Positions 6,046 through 15,467 of a stretch of DNA of 57,343 nt are shown here, piece by piece. This DNA is from Desulfocapsa sp. Its GTDB lineage: Bacteria; Desulfobacterota; Desulfobulbia; Desulfobulbales; Desulfocapsaceae. Made by a program: the position numbers and the translations under genes. How positions within the stretch are numbered: the stretch's first letter is position 1; every line of letters starts with the position of its first letter. The notes under the pieces are model-generated. The model saw nothing but the letters and a program-made list of their open reading frames with translations, made no database searches and was not told the origin of the DNA. The DNA is taken from contig VMSP01000051.1 in NCBI GenBank assembly GCA_013792135.1, forward strand, positions 1 to 57,343, written 5' to 3'.

Positions 6046-8394
6046 TTGCTTAAAAAAAGAAAGATAGTTCCTAAAAAAACGGAGCGCATGAGCGGCAGGC
6101 GGCGGGGGTGGACCAAGTACACAATTGCGGCTCAGGTGATCCTTGTTCTTTGCGTTGCCCTTGGAATCTATGTCGTCTATCTGGATAAGCTGATCCGCCA
6201 GAAGTTTGACGGCAAGCGCTGGGCCTTGCCCGCCGTGGTGTACGCGCGTCCCCTGGAATTGTATCCCGATCTTCCTTTTACAGCGTCCATGCTGGCGGAG
6301 GAACTGCAACTTAGCGGGTATCGTCGTGACAGGGCAGCGAAAGATCCAGGCGGCTATGACCTTGCAGGCAATGTCATACATCTGGTAACCAGGGATTTTT
6401 TCTTTCCCGACGGTCTGGAAAAATCGGCCAGGATCACGGTGGAGTTTGCCGGTTCTGTGGTTAAGCAGATATCCCGGACAGATACCGGGGCAGAGATTGC
6501 CCTGGCGCGCATTGACCCGGCCCGGATCGGTAGTTTTCATCCTTTGGAAAACGAAGACCGGGTTGTGTGCAGCCGCAAGGAACTTCCTGATCTGCTGGTG
6601 AAAACCCTCATCGCGGTGGAGGATCAACATTTTTATACCCATTTTGGTGTTGATCCGTGGGGGATTTTGCGGGCCATGTTTGCCAATATCCGTGCCGGCA
6701 AGACTGTGCAGGGCGGTAGCACGCTGACCCAGCAGCTGGTGAAGAATTTTTTCCTCAATAATGAGCGTACCCTGCAGCGCAAGTTGAATGAGGTGATCAT
6801 GGCCCTGCTGCTGGAGGCGCATTACAGCAAGGACGAGATCCTCACTGCCTATGCCAATGAGATCTTTCTTGGGCAGGATCGGGGCCGGGCGGTGCATGGT
6901 TTTGGGCTGGCCAGTCAGTTTTATTTCCGGCGTGAATTGAAGGATCTTTCTGCCGCCCAGATTGCCATGCTGGTGGGGATGATCAAAGGGCCCTCCTATT
7001 ACGACCCGCGCCATTATGCGGAGCGTTGTCTGCTTCGACGGCAGGTGATACTTGATGTGATGCGTTCAGAAGGAGTGATCACGGAGGAGGCATATCTTAC
7101 GGCCAAGGCTGCCGGATTGGAGACGAGTGGTACGGTGCAGAGCGGTTTTAACCGCTATCCCGCCTTTCTCGATCTGGTGCGCCGCCAGTTGGGAGAGGAC
7201 TATCGTGAGGAGGATCTCATCTCCGATGGTCTGAAGATCCTCACCACCCTTGATCCCCAGGTGCAGATGCAGGTGGAAAGGAATCTTCGGGAAACGGTAT
7301 CGGCCCTGGAGAAACGGACCGGCACCCATGGCCTTGAGGGAGCAGTGATTGTCAGTAGTCGCGAGGGCGGGGAAATCCTGGCCGTGGCAGGAGGTCGCGA
7401 CGCCCTAAAGCCCGGTTTCAATCGGGCCCTTGATGCCCAGCGTCCCATTGGTTCGCTCATAAAACCGCTGGTTTATCTGACGGCCCTTGCTAATGGTTAC
7501 ACTTTAGCAACTCCGGTACAGGATGGTGCAATTACGGTAAAAAGTCCTGGGACCAAGGTCTGGCGGCCGGCCAATTATGATAAAAGAGAGCATGGTCTGG
7601 TGCCCTTTCATGAGGCACTGGCCTATTCCTATAATCTGGCCACCATCAAGATCGGGCTGGATGTCGGGGTGGAAAAGGTGGTGCAGAATATCAAGCGGGT
7701 GGGGATCAATCGGGACTTCAAGCCGTATCCATCCTTTCTGCTGGGAACGGCTGCCCTGTCACCCCTTGAGGTGGCCCAGATGTTCCAGCTCTATGCCACG
7801 GGTGGTTTTTATCAACCGCAACGGTCCATTGGCAGTGTTTTGACCTTGGACAACAAGGTGGTCCAGCGTTTCGGGCTGACCGTGGAGCAGCGTTTTCCGC
7901 CTCAGGAGGTTTTCCTGCTCAATACTGCCCTGAAGCGGGTGATAAGCAATGGAACCGCGAGGTCGCTTTTAAACTATATCCCTGAGACGGTGCAGGCTGC
8001 CGGTAAAACAGGAACCACTGATGAACTGCGGGATAGCTGGTTTGCCGGATTTACCGGGGACCGGCTGGCTGTCGTCTGGATTGGCCGTGACGATAACAAG
8101 CCGACCGTGTTCACCGGTTCCAGTGGTGCCATGGTGGTGTGGGGAAAGATTATGCAGTCTCTGCATCCCCAGCCTCTGGAGCTGGTGGAGCCGGAGGGGA
8201 TTGAATGGGCCAGGGTTTATGCCGGAATTTATGGTAGCTCTGCTGGTGCTTCCCGTGACAATGTGGTATTACCTTTTGTGGTGGGAACTGTACCCGCCGG
8301 GGCCGTGCCTGCGTCACCTTCTTCCCCGGATGATGGCGCTCAGGAGTGGAATGTCCCTGGGGTCTTGAACACAATACGCAACTTGTTTCATTAA
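6046..8394 (+). CDS. mrcB: Penicillin-binding protein 1B-type bifunctional glycosyltransferase/transpeptidase
   Basis: The 782-residue protein has an N-terminal cytoplasmic tail and one membrane anchor (about 27-47). A PBP1B UB2H-like segment follows (about 60-150). A family-51 transglycosylase domain (about 175-345) carries VEDQHFYTHFG with the catalytic Glu, and GGSTLTQQLVKN. A transpeptidase domain (about 400-740) carries RPIGSLIKPL with the active-site Ser, a YN pair in SYNLA, and KTGTT. It polymerises lipid II and cross-links peptidoglycan in the periplasm. The reading frame opens with TTG at 6046. The ATG at 6088, preceded by GGAG, is an alternative start. It is the first chromosomal core gene after the integron integrase. 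Confidence 0.93.
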   Translation: MLKKRKIVPKKTERMSGRRRGWTKYTIAAQVILVLCVALGIYVVYLDKLIRQKFDGKRWALPAVVYARPLELYPDLPFTASMLAEELQLSGYRRDRAAKDPGGYDLAGNVIHLVTRDFFFPDGLEKSARITVEFAGSVVKQISRTDTGAEIALARIDPARIGSFHPLENEDRVVCSRKELPDLLVKTLIAVEDQHFYTHFGVDPWGILRAMFANIRAGKTVQGGSTLTQQLVKNFFLNNERTLQRKLNEVIMALLLEAHYSKDEILTAYANEIFLGQDRGRAVHGFGLASQFYFRRELKDLSAAQIAMLVGMIKGPSYYDPRHYAERCLLRRQVILDVMRSEGVITEEAYLTAKAAGLETSGTVQSGFNRYPAFLDLVRRQLGEDYREEDLISDGLKILTTLDPQVQMQVERNLRETVSALEKRTGTHGLEGAVIVSSREGGEILAVAGGRDALKPGFNRALDAQRPIGSLIKPLVYLTALANGYTLATPVQDGAITVKSPGTKVWRPANYDKREHGLVPFHEALAYSYNLATIKIGLDVGVEKVVQNIKRVGINRDFKPYPSFLLGTAALSPLEVAQMFQLYATGGFYQPQRSIGSVLTLDNKVVQRFGLTVEQRFPPQEVFLLNTALKRVISNGTARSLLNYIPETVQAAGKTGTTDELRDSWFAGFTGDRLAVVWIGRDDNKPTVFTGSSGAMVVWGKIMQSLHPQPLELVEPEGIEWARVYAGIYGSSAGASRDNVVLPFVVGTVPAGAVPASPSSPDDGAQEWNVPGVLNTIRNLFH

Positions 8395-8433
8395 AGGGTA
8401 CTCTTCACTATATGCACCTGTCGGACTGAAGGA

Positions 8434-8592
8434 TTGATGGCGTCGCAAAAAGTCGCCAACTGCTGCGTTGCCGCATATTGTCTCGTCACTGCGGCGTACT
8501 TAAGTGCTCAGCATTCCTCGAAATGTGCGCGCCTTGCATTTGACGATTTTTGCTTAGCCATCCCCAAAAATGACTTTTTACGAGACTGTCAA
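8434..8592. repeat. MITE-like palindromic intergenic element
   Basis: The ends at 8434-8454 and 8571-8592 form an imperfect inverted repeat of about 21 bp sharing TTGA, TCG and AAAAAGTC. The 120 bp between contain further symmetric pieces such as TGACGATTTTTGC. No protein is encoded. The layout resembles small palindromic elements found between genes in Desulfobacterota genomes. No second copy was noticed in this window. The rest of the gap 8395-8734 holds only the start region of the next gene. Confidence 0.5.
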
Positions 8593-8734
8593 GGATTGAT
8601 CTCGCCCGGAATTACAGAGAATGACAGAAAACGATGAAAAATGATTCCTCCTGTGTCTTCGCAATGTTGCGGGGGCGGAGGATGTCATGTAATGATTTTT
8701 TGTGCTGAAAAGGTATGAAAGAAGGAAAACTGAG

Positions 8735-9280
8735 ATGAATAAAAGAGGCCACGGTCTTTTGTGGCATAGTGCCTGCAACTTCGGGTTGCTCATTGTGGTG
8801 ACTTTGTTTTTACATGGCTGTGCTGTGAAACATTCTGTTGATAGTCCAGTGGGGCCAGCTTCGGTTTTCCGGTCCAGCCCAACTCCTGCTCCGTATCCGG
8901 CCCCGGCCCCTGTTATTCCGGACCCGAGTCCCCCTCCCAATCGTGAATCTGTGCCGGTGGCTGAAGAAGGAAAGGCTGCCGGAACTTTGCTTGCCAGTGC
9001 CCGGCAAAGTGTGCGGTCAGGTCAGTTCAGTCAGGCCGAAATGATGCTTGAACGTGCCCTTCGGCTTGAACCTCGTAACGCCAGACTTTGGCACGAGATG
9101 GCCCAGGTCAAATATGGGCAGAATAATTATGGTCAGGTGGTGCAGTTCTGTATCAAGTCAAACAGCCTGGCCGGGAAGGATTATGGTTTGATCCAGCAAA
9201 ACTGGCTGCTGATGGAAAAGGCCTATCTGCAGCTGGGCGAACCAGAGAAGGCGAGGCGGGCGCGAATCAAATCCGGATGA
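8735..9280 (+). CDS. TPR-containing lipoprotein
   Basis: From the ATG at 8735 (AAGG about 9 bases upstream) the protein has 181 residues. It starts with a signal peptide ending in a lipobox LHGC (Cys about residue 30), so it should be lipid-anchored in the envelope. A proline-rich linker follows (PTPAPYPAPAPVIPDPSPPP), then at least one tetratricopeptide repeat near AEMMLERALRLEPRNARLWHEMA. It lies downstream of mrcB and upstream of dnaG. An outer-membrane or PBP-accessory role is possible by analogy with LpoB-type activators, but no LpoB-specific feature is seen. Confidence 0.75.
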   Translation: MNKRGHGLLWHSACNFGLLIVVTLFLHGCAVKHSVDSPVGPASVFRSSPTPAPYPAPAPVIPDPSPPPNRESVPVAEEGKAAGTLLASARQSVRSGQFSQAEMMLERALRLEPRNARLWHEMAQVKYGQNNYGQVVQFCIKSNSLAGKDYGLIQQNWLLMEKAYLQLGEPEKARRARIKSG

Positions 9281-9361
9281 TCCCGTTGTTAGCCGTAACG
9301 AGTTATTTTTTAACTATTATGGGGGCTCTCTCCTGAAACTTTTATTCATCGATCTGTCACC

Positions 9362-11197
9362 ATGGGATATTCGGAAACACGTGATTCAGTAACGGCCCTT
9401 GTCAAGGAGCAGGCTGATATCGTCCAGATCATCGGAGAGAGTGTTGATCTGAAAAGATCGGGGGCGCGCTTTCTGGGATGTTGTCCCTTCCATGGCGAGA
9501 AGACACCCTCCTTTTCTGTTCATCCTGGGCAGCAGTTTTATCACTGCTTTGGCTGTGGCGAGTCCGGTGATGTCTTCTCCTTCATGATGAAATATCATAA
9601 TATTGATTTTCCCTCAGCTCTGAAGGAGCTGGCCAGGCGCTATCAGATTGAGCTGCCGGAAAAGCAGTATTCGCAGGCAGAGCAGGAGAAGGAGCGTCTG
9701 CGCAAGGCCATGTACGCCATCAACGACAAGGCGGCGCGGCTGTTCAGGGAGTATCTGCTGCAGGCCCAGGGTGCGGCAAAGGCGCGTGCCTATCTCGAGC
9801 GGCGCGGCATCCCGCCGGCTATTCAGGAAAAGTTCCAGCTGGGATACGCGCCTTCCGTGGAAAGCGCCGGCTGGAATTTTCTGGGCAGCAGCCTGCAGGG
9901 TGAGGAGAGCGCGGCTGCCGAGGCGGTGGGGCTCCTGGTGAAAAATGACAAAGGCTCCACCTATGATCGCTTCCGCGACCGGATTCTTTTTCCCATATTT
10001 GACCCTAAAGGGAGGATAAGCGGTTTTGGCGGACGTATTGTCGGTGACGGGCAACCCAAGTATATGAACTCCCCTGAGAGCCCGATCTTTGACAAAAGCC
10101 GCCTGCTGCTCGGTCTTTTCCAGCAGGCAGCGGAGATCCGTTCCCGGCAGCGGGTGGTGCTGGTGGAGGGGAACTTTGACATGGTCTCGCTCGTGGTCCA
10201 TGGCTGTCTCAATGTGGTCGCGCCTTTAGGTACCGCCTTGACCCGGCCGCAGTTGAAGCTGCTGCGCCATTATGCGGATAACGTCATCCTGCTCTTTGAC
10301 GGCGATGCTGCCGGGGTTAAGGCGGCGGTTCGGGCCGTTCCCCTGTTTCTGGCCGAGCAGATGAGCGCCAAGGTGGCGTTGTTGCCTCCAGGTCATGATC
10401 CTGACACCTTTGTCCGTGAAAAGGGTCTGGAGCAGTTGGAGCGGTTGCTGGATTCTGCCACACCGCTGGCTGAGTTTGCCCTGGCAAAGATGATCGAGGA
10501 GCATGGGCTGACCCTTGACGGGAAAAGCAGGATTGTGGAAGAGCTACGTCCGCTGGTACAGGCAGCGGCATCCCCTTTGCAGCGTTCGGTGGTGATTGCT
10601 CATTTCAGTGAAAAGCTGGGGATTGCGACCCAGCAGTTGACGGATCTTCTCTCGGCCCATTCATCGCTGCCGTCCCCGGTAAAGGTCCAGCCAAGGGAAC
10701 TGAATCGTCCGGTGCAGGCTGGTCGAGGGAAGAGTGGTCTTAATGGTCTTCAAAATCGTCTTGTTGGTCATATGGTGCGCCATCCTCGCCATTTTGTGAA
10801 ATTGGAGAAGGCCGGGTTGCGACAACAGCTGGCTTTTAGTGTGGGGGAGATTCTATTTTTACAGATCAAGGGATTATGTGATAAAAATCAGGAGTTTGAG
10901 CCTGAAGATTTGCTTGCTGCCCTTCCTGAAGGAGAAGAACGAGCCTTGGTCGCGGAAATTCAAAAGGTCATGAAAGATGATCCTGCGAGGGAGGCTTATG
11001 CAAGAGATGAAAAAGATTTAGTTGAATTGCTGCTTTTGCTGAAAAAGGAGGAGTTGCTGGAGATGTCGAGAAAATTGTATTCAGAGATCAAAAGCGCACC
11101 ACAAGGTGAGCGTGACTATGAGACGGTTATGCAAGAACTGCTGGAGATGAATCAGGATATTCAGAAGATCGATAAAGAGCTGCGGGCCTTGGAATAG
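9362..11197 (+). CDS. dnaG: DNA primase
   Basis: The 611-residue length fits the family. An N-terminal CHC2 zinc finger has Cys41, His44, Cys62 and Cys65. The RNA-polymerase domain has a TOPRIM core with the catalytic Glu269 (EGNFD, where many primases have EGYMD) and the DGD motif at 313-315. The C-terminal 150 residues form the helicase-interacting region. The enzyme makes RNA primers for lagging-strand synthesis. It is followed by rpoD, the widespread dnaG-rpoD arrangement, here separated by 258 bp with an internal promoter candidate. The ATG at 9362 has no strong ribosome binding site. Confidence 0.95.
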   Translation: MGYSETRDSVTALVKEQADIVQIIGESVDLKRSGARFLGCCPFHGEKTPSFSVHPGQQFYHCFGCGESGDVFSFMMKYHNIDFPSALKELARRYQIELPEKQYSQAEQEKERLRKAMYAINDKAARLFREYLLQAQGAAKARAYLERRGIPPAIQEKFQLGYAPSVESAGWNFLGSSLQGEESAAAEAVGLLVKNDKGSTYDRFRDRILFPIFDPKGRISGFGGRIVGDGQPKYMNSPESPIFDKSRLLLGLFQQAAEIRSRQRVVLVEGNFDMVSLVVHGCLNVVAPLGTALTRPQLKLLRHYADNVILLFDGDAAGVKAAVRAVPLFLAEQMSAKVALLPPGHDPDTFVREKGLEQLERLLDSATPLAEFALAKMIEEHGLTLDGKSRIVEELRPLVQAAASPLQRSVVIAHFSEKLGIATQQLTDLLSAHSSLPSPVKVQPRELNRPVQAGRGKSGLNGLQNRLVGHMVRHPRHFVKLEKAGLRQQLAFSVGEILFLQIKGLCDKNQEFEPEDLLAALPEGEERALVAEIQKVMKDDPAREAYARDEKDLVELLLLLKKEELLEMSRKLYSEIKSAPQGERDYETVMQELLEMNQDIQKIDKELRALE

Positions 11198-11337
11198 GGG
11201 ATGGTTCCTGGGGAATTTCATTTTTCAATCAAGGGGGGTAACTCTGAGGGTGTACCGTGGACTTCCTTACCGGACCGCCCCCCTGCGAAACGTCGTCTGG
11301 TGGGTTCCGGTTAACTTTCTCTGTTTTCAATCACTTA

Positions 11338-11365
11338 TTGATTTAAATTTTTTTCTTGCTATAGT
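11338..11365 (+). promoter_or_regulatory. Candidate sigma-70 promoter of rpoD
   Basis: TTGATT (11338-11343), a 16-bp AT-rich spacer and TATAGT (11360-11365) lie about 90 bp before the rpoD start. This would let rpoD be transcribed separately from dnaG. Confidence 0.5.
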
Positions 11366-11455
11366 GCATGAGCTGGGAATTAGGTGATTTTGTTAAAAGA
11401 TGAGAGAGAAGGATTTATTTTTTGATGTGAAGACCTGGTATCTCGGGGGGGAGCT

Positions 11456-13111
11456 ATGGCTGGGGATAAGGATTTTGATCAGGATGAGATAGAACCGATA
11501 ATTAGTGAGGACCATCTTGACGATGATGCTTTTGATATCACAGAAATTACTAGTGCTCTTGCTCTTGAAGGTGAGGAGTTGGTTGTTGCATGGCCGGATG
11601 ATGACGCGGTGGATGACTTGCAGGTAACTCCGGAGAAGGATGAAGGCGATGATGAGTTCATCGTCGATCCTGACGAGAGCGTTTCGTACCACCTTGGCGC
11701 AGGCGCAAAGCAGGGGTGTCATACCGTTGATCCCATGAATATCTATTTGCGCGAGATGGGAACCATGACCCTGCTTAGTCATGAGGAAGAACTGGAACTG
11801 GCCCGGATGATGGAAGAGGGCTTGTATCGCATCCAGCGGGCTGTGCTGGCAACTCCTTTGGCTATTCCTGCCCTGGAGACAGTGGTGAAGGAGCTTAAGG
11901 CCGGTCGGGTAAAAATATTTCAGGCATTGAAGGGTATTCCTGATGATCAGGCTGACCTTATTGCCCAGACGCACGACGAGTTTATCAACAGGGTTGCGTT
12001 GGCCACAGAACGTGAACGGCAAAGAGAGGGTTTACGACAGCGCTTTCTCGCTTGTGTTGATGGCTCGGATGAAGATAGAGAGATTTATCAGCAGATTCTG
12101 GATATAGGGACGGAGGTGGCGGGGATCTTTCAAGACCGGCTCATCTGTCCTCGCTGTATTAATGGCATCGCTGCCAGTTTGGAAGATCTTGCCAAAGGTT
12201 TTCGTCTGGTTCGGGTCAAGGTGATGCAGGAATACAAGCTTGCGGCGGCCGGTCGGGATGATCTGGAGATCAGTCCTTTGGAGCTCGAGAAAAGGATTGC
12301 TCGGGAGATGTGTGAAGGATTTGGCTTTGGTTATCATGCCTTGAATGAGACTCTGCATGAACTGGAGACGGTGCGTGACACGGTCAAATACGCGAAAGAA
12401 TCGCTGGTACGGGCAAATTTGCGTCTTGTTGTTTCGGTTGCCAAGAAATTTATCAATCGCGGGCTGCAATTTCCTGATCTTATCCAGGAGGGCAATATCG
12501 GTCTGATGAAGGCCGTTGAGAAATTTGATTACCACCGCGGCTATAAGTTCAGCACCTATGCCACCTGGTGGATTCGCCAGTCCATTACCCGCGGGATTGC
12601 AGATCAGGGACGGACGATCCGCCTGCCGGTGCATATGATAGAAACCATCAACCGATTGCTGCGGGTGACCAGGGATTTTATCCGCATTGAAAATCGGGAT
12701 CCAAGCCCGGAGGAGATGGCGGAACAGCTTGGCTTGGATGTGGTAAAAATTAAGGCGGCGCTGAAAACAGCCAAGGATGCCATCTCGCTCGATACGCCGG
12801 TGGGAGCCGATGAAGAATCATTTTTGTCTGACTTTATTGAAGATTGTGGTGCTATGGGGCCTGATGAGTCCTCCATGGTTGACAGTCTGAAAGAATGTCT
12901 CTGTCGGGTGATGTCTTCTCTTTCTGCGCGCGAGTCCAAGGTCCTGCAGATGCGATACGGTATTGATGTGAGCTGTGATCATACCCTTGAAGAGGTGGGA
13001 AAATGTTTTGCGGTTACCAGGGAGCGGATTCGGCAGATTGAGGCCCAGGCAATACAAAAACTGAAACATCCTTCGCGAATAGATGAGTTGCGTGTGTTTA
13101 TGACCGATTAG
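11456..13111 (+). CDS. rpoD: Primary sigma factor RpoD (sigma-70)
   Basis: The 551-residue protein begins with an acidic region 1.1-like part. Region 1.2 ([11 protein letters not shown], about 92-102) follows, then a non-conserved insertion and region 2 with FIQEGN-type [31 protein letters not shown] (about 340-370). Region 3 and region 4 follow, with the helix-turn-helix ending in [20 protein letters not shown] (about 525-544). It directs RNA polymerase to housekeeping promoters. A G-rich Shine-Dalgarno (GGGGGGGAGCT) directly precedes the ATG. Confidence 0.96.
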   Translation: MAGDKDFDQDEIEPIISEDHLDDDAFDITEITSALALEGEELVVAWPDDDAVDDLQVTPEKDEGDDEFIVDPDESVSYHLGAGAKQGCHTVDPMNIYLREMGTMTLLSHEEELELARMMEEGLYRIQRAVLATPLAIPALETVVKELKAGRVKIFQALKGIPDDQADLIAQTHDEFINRVALATERERQREGLRQRFLACVDGSDEDREIYQQILDIGTEVAGIFQDRLICPRCINGIAASLEDLAKGFRLVRVKVMQEYKLAAAGRDDLEISPLELEKRIAREMCEGFGFGYHALNETLHELETVRDTVKYAKESLVRANLRLVVSVAKKFINRGLQFPDLIQEGNIGLMKAVEKFDYHRGYKFSTYATWWIRQSITRGIADQGRTIRLPVHMIETINRLLRVTRDFIRIENRDPSPEEMAEQLGLDVVKIKAALKTAKDAISLDTPVGADEESFLSDFIEDCGAMGPDESSMVDSLKECLCRVMSSLSARESKVLQMRYGIDVSCDHTLEEVGKCFAVTRERIRQIEAQAIQKLKHPSRIDELRVFMTD

Positions 13112-13423
13112 GAGCCACTCTAAAATAACAACTTCATTTCTGACCTCTTCGTTACGGCTTTCTATGCAGGGATTTCTCAAGATTGCTCGTTCCAGTGGCT
13201 GCCGTCCAGAAGCTGCAATTTCTGGGTGCGAAAAGCGGTCGCCGGTCACAAGATCATAATATTACGGTTTTTTATACAATGCCTTTAAAAAGGCATGGAT
13301 TGCCGACACACTTCTCCTGAAGGGCCATTGTAGCTCTTGTCTTTTTCTGTCCTTTTCCTTCTGGCGATTTGTGCGCGGTGATGATTCCTCTTTTTTTATT
13401 TATTTCCTGCCAAGCGGTGAGGT
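13112..13423. other. Gene-free stretch between rpoD and dprA
   Basis: I see no gene here. The only structure is a perfect 8-bp palindrome ATGCCTTT/AAAGGCAT (13279-13296) without a following T-run. AGCGGTGAGGT just before 13424 supplies the ribosome binding site of dprA. Confidence 0.6.
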
Positions 13424-14551
13424 ATGGCTGATCTCCTTGATTGGGTGAGTCTGAGTCTGGTTCCAGGATTGGGGGCGGTAGGAATGAGGCGTCTTGTGGA
13501 CTTCTTTGGTGGCCCGGATCGTGTATTGCTGGCCTCCGCCAAAGAGCGATCAAAGGTTTCCGGGGTTCGGGCGGAAGCTCTTTTGGGACTGTCAAATGTG
13601 GACGAGGTGCGTTGCCGGGGTGAACAGGAGCTGGAACGACTTGCCGGTTCAGGGGCACAGGCCATCAGCCTGGAGGATCAGAGCTATCCTTCCTTGCTCC
13701 GCCAGATCAATGGTCCGCCATCAGTTTTATATATACGGGGCAGGAGTGAGCTGCTTGAAAGTTGCTGTGTGGCGATTGTCGGTTCGCGGGCGGCAACCAC
13801 ATATGGCCACCGGATTGCTTCCTCACTGGCCAGAGACCTGGCTGCCCGGGGAGTGACGGTGGTATCCGGTCTGGCCCTGGGGATTGATGCCTGCGCCCAT
13901 GCCGGGGCCTTGGCCGCGTCCGGGGCCACGGTCGCGGTGCTGGGATGCGGGCTGGATGTGGTCTATCCGCAGCAGAACAGTGGCTTGTATGGGCAGATTC
14001 AGGATGCTGGCGTCCTTGTTACTGAATATCCATTGGGAACCCGCCCTGAGGCTTTTCGATTTCCGGCGCGAAACCGTATTATTGCCGGGATGAGTTACGG
14101 AGTGGTGGTGGTTGAGGCGGCCAAAAAGTCTGGTTCGCTTATCACAGCAGAGTTGGCCCTCGAGGAAGGTCGCGATGTCTTTGCGGTTCCTGGTCAGGTA
14201 GATTCCTTTAAAAGCGCCGGGGCACACTGGCTGTTGCAGCAGGGGGCGAAGCTGGTACTCTCAGCCGGAGACATTCTGGAGGAACTCCATCTTTGTAAGG
14301 GGATACAAGGTGAAAAAAAGAGAGGGACAGGGGCGGAGGATGAAACCTTAGCGCTTGAGCCTGAGCTTCTTGCCCTGCTGGAAATGATCGAACCCTATGC
14401 GATGAAGCGCGATGCGCTTATCGCTGCCTCTGGCCTGAGTCCAGGGCGGGTGGCCGAATTCCTGCTCCTTCTGGAACTGGAGGGGCTGGTGGAGATGCTG
14501 CCCGGTGATGAGGTACGCAGGGTTGGCGGGGAAAGTGCAGGGAGAGGGTAG
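13424..14551 (+). CDS. dprA: DNA-processing protein DprA
   Basis: The 375-residue protein has an N-terminal SAM-like/HhH part (about 1-60). The Rossmann-like DprA core follows (about 75-285) with the family motifs IVGSRAATTYG (about 110-120), SGLALGIDACAH (about 147-158) and FPARNRIIAG (about 209-218). A C-terminal winged-helix-like part (about 305-370) completes it. DprA binds single-stranded DNA and loads RecA during natural transformation, and is also found in non-competent bacteria. No other competence gene is visible nearby. Presence of dprA together with an integron is compatible with uptake of single-stranded DNA, but that link is inference. Confidence 0.95.
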   Translation: MADLLDWVSLSLVPGLGAVGMRRLVDFFGGPDRVLLASAKERSKVSGVRAEALLGLSNVDEVRCRGEQELERLAGSGAQAISLEDQSYPSLLRQINGPPSVLYIRGRSELLESCCVAIVGSRAATTYGHRIASSLARDLAARGVTVVSGLALGIDACAHAGALAASGATVAVLGCGLDVVYPQQNSGLYGQIQDAGVLVTEYPLGTRPEAFRFPARNRIIAGMSYGVVVVEAAKKSGSLITAELALEEGRDVFAVPGQVDSFKSAGAHWLLQQGAKLVLSAGDILEELHLCKGIQGEKKRGTGAEDETLALEPELLALLEMIEPYAMKRDALIAASGLSPGRVAEFLLLLELEGLVEMLPGDEVRRVGGESAGRG

Positions 14552-14659
14552 GGAAATGTATCCCTTAGTGTAATTTATTCTTTCCCCTTTTTTTATTTTG
14601 CGATACCCTTTATTTGTATTCACTTTTGACAATAAGTACAACAAACAGAAGAGGAAAAT

Positions 14660-15340
14660 ATGCAGGAAATTCAATTTGCGCCATCTATATTGTCAGCGGA
14701 TTTTTCGCGTCTGGGAGATGAGATCCTGGCGGTTGATCAGGCGGGGGCGGAGTTGATCCATGTGGATGTCATGGATGGTCATTTTGTGCCTAATATTACC
14801 ATAGGTCCACTGGTGGTCAAAGCTGTGCGCCAAGTAACGGACAAGATCCTTGATGTGCATCTGATGATTGAAAATGCGGACCGCTATCTTGAGTCGTTTG
14901 CTGAGGCCGGAGCTGACTGGATCACCGTCCATGTGGAGGCCTGTCCTCATCTGCATCGGACCGTTTCCCGTATCAGGGAACTCGGAAAGAAAGCAGGTGT
15001 CGTTTTGAATCCGGCGACCTCTTTGGATACTCTTGATTTTATTCTGGAAGAGGTGGATCTGGTAATGCTCATGAGTGTCAATCCCGGCTTCGGCGGCCAG
15101 TCCTTTATCCCGTCAACCTTGCGCAAGATCAGTCGACTGAAAAAACGTATCGATGAGTTGGGCCTTGATGTCGGTATAGAGATTGATGGCGGAATCAGCC
15201 CGGTAACTATTGGAAAGGTAGCTGAGGCCGGCGCTAATATATTCGTTGCCGGTTCAGCAATCTATGGTCAAGCTGATTATCGAACTGTGATCACGGAGAT
15301 GCGGGAGCTGGCAGAGGCAGGCAGCAAAAGAAGAAAGTAA
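14660..15340 (+). CDS. rpe: Ribulose-phosphate 3-epimerase
   Basis: The 226-residue TIM-barrel protein has the family signatures APSILSADFSRLGDE (near residues 7-21), HVDVMDGHFVPN (about 34-45), HLMIENADRY and MSVNPGFGGQ, and the phosphate-binding EIDGGI segment (about 174-179). It interconverts ribulose-5-phosphate and xylulose-5-phosphate. GAGG lies just before the ATG. The next gene is pgi, so the two may form a sugar-phosphate unit, separated by 127 bp. Confidence 0.95.
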   Translation: MQEIQFAPSILSADFSRLGDEILAVDQAGAELIHVDVMDGHFVPNITIGPLVVKAVRQVTDKILDVHLMIENADRYLESFAEAGADWITVHVEACPHLHRTVSRIRELGKKAGVVLNPATSLDTLDFILEEVDLVMLMSVNPGFGGQSFIPSTLRKISRLKKRIDELGLDVGIEIDGGISPVTIGKVAEAGANIFVAGSAIYGQADYRTVITEMRELAEAGSKRRK

Positions 15341-15467
15341 TCATGGTGGTTAGTACTGAATGGTAGGTTGTAAGTGGTAAAAAACTGTTTCTATGTGAGG
15401 TACTCCATCATGTTTCACTTGGAGCCACTTCTCGCGACTAATTTGCTGCTTCGTAGCGAGGTGAGTA

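Noticed and set aside
8434-8637. 67-codon frame over the MITE-like element
   Set aside because: The frame covers the palindrome, has no ribosome binding site and no recognisable protein.
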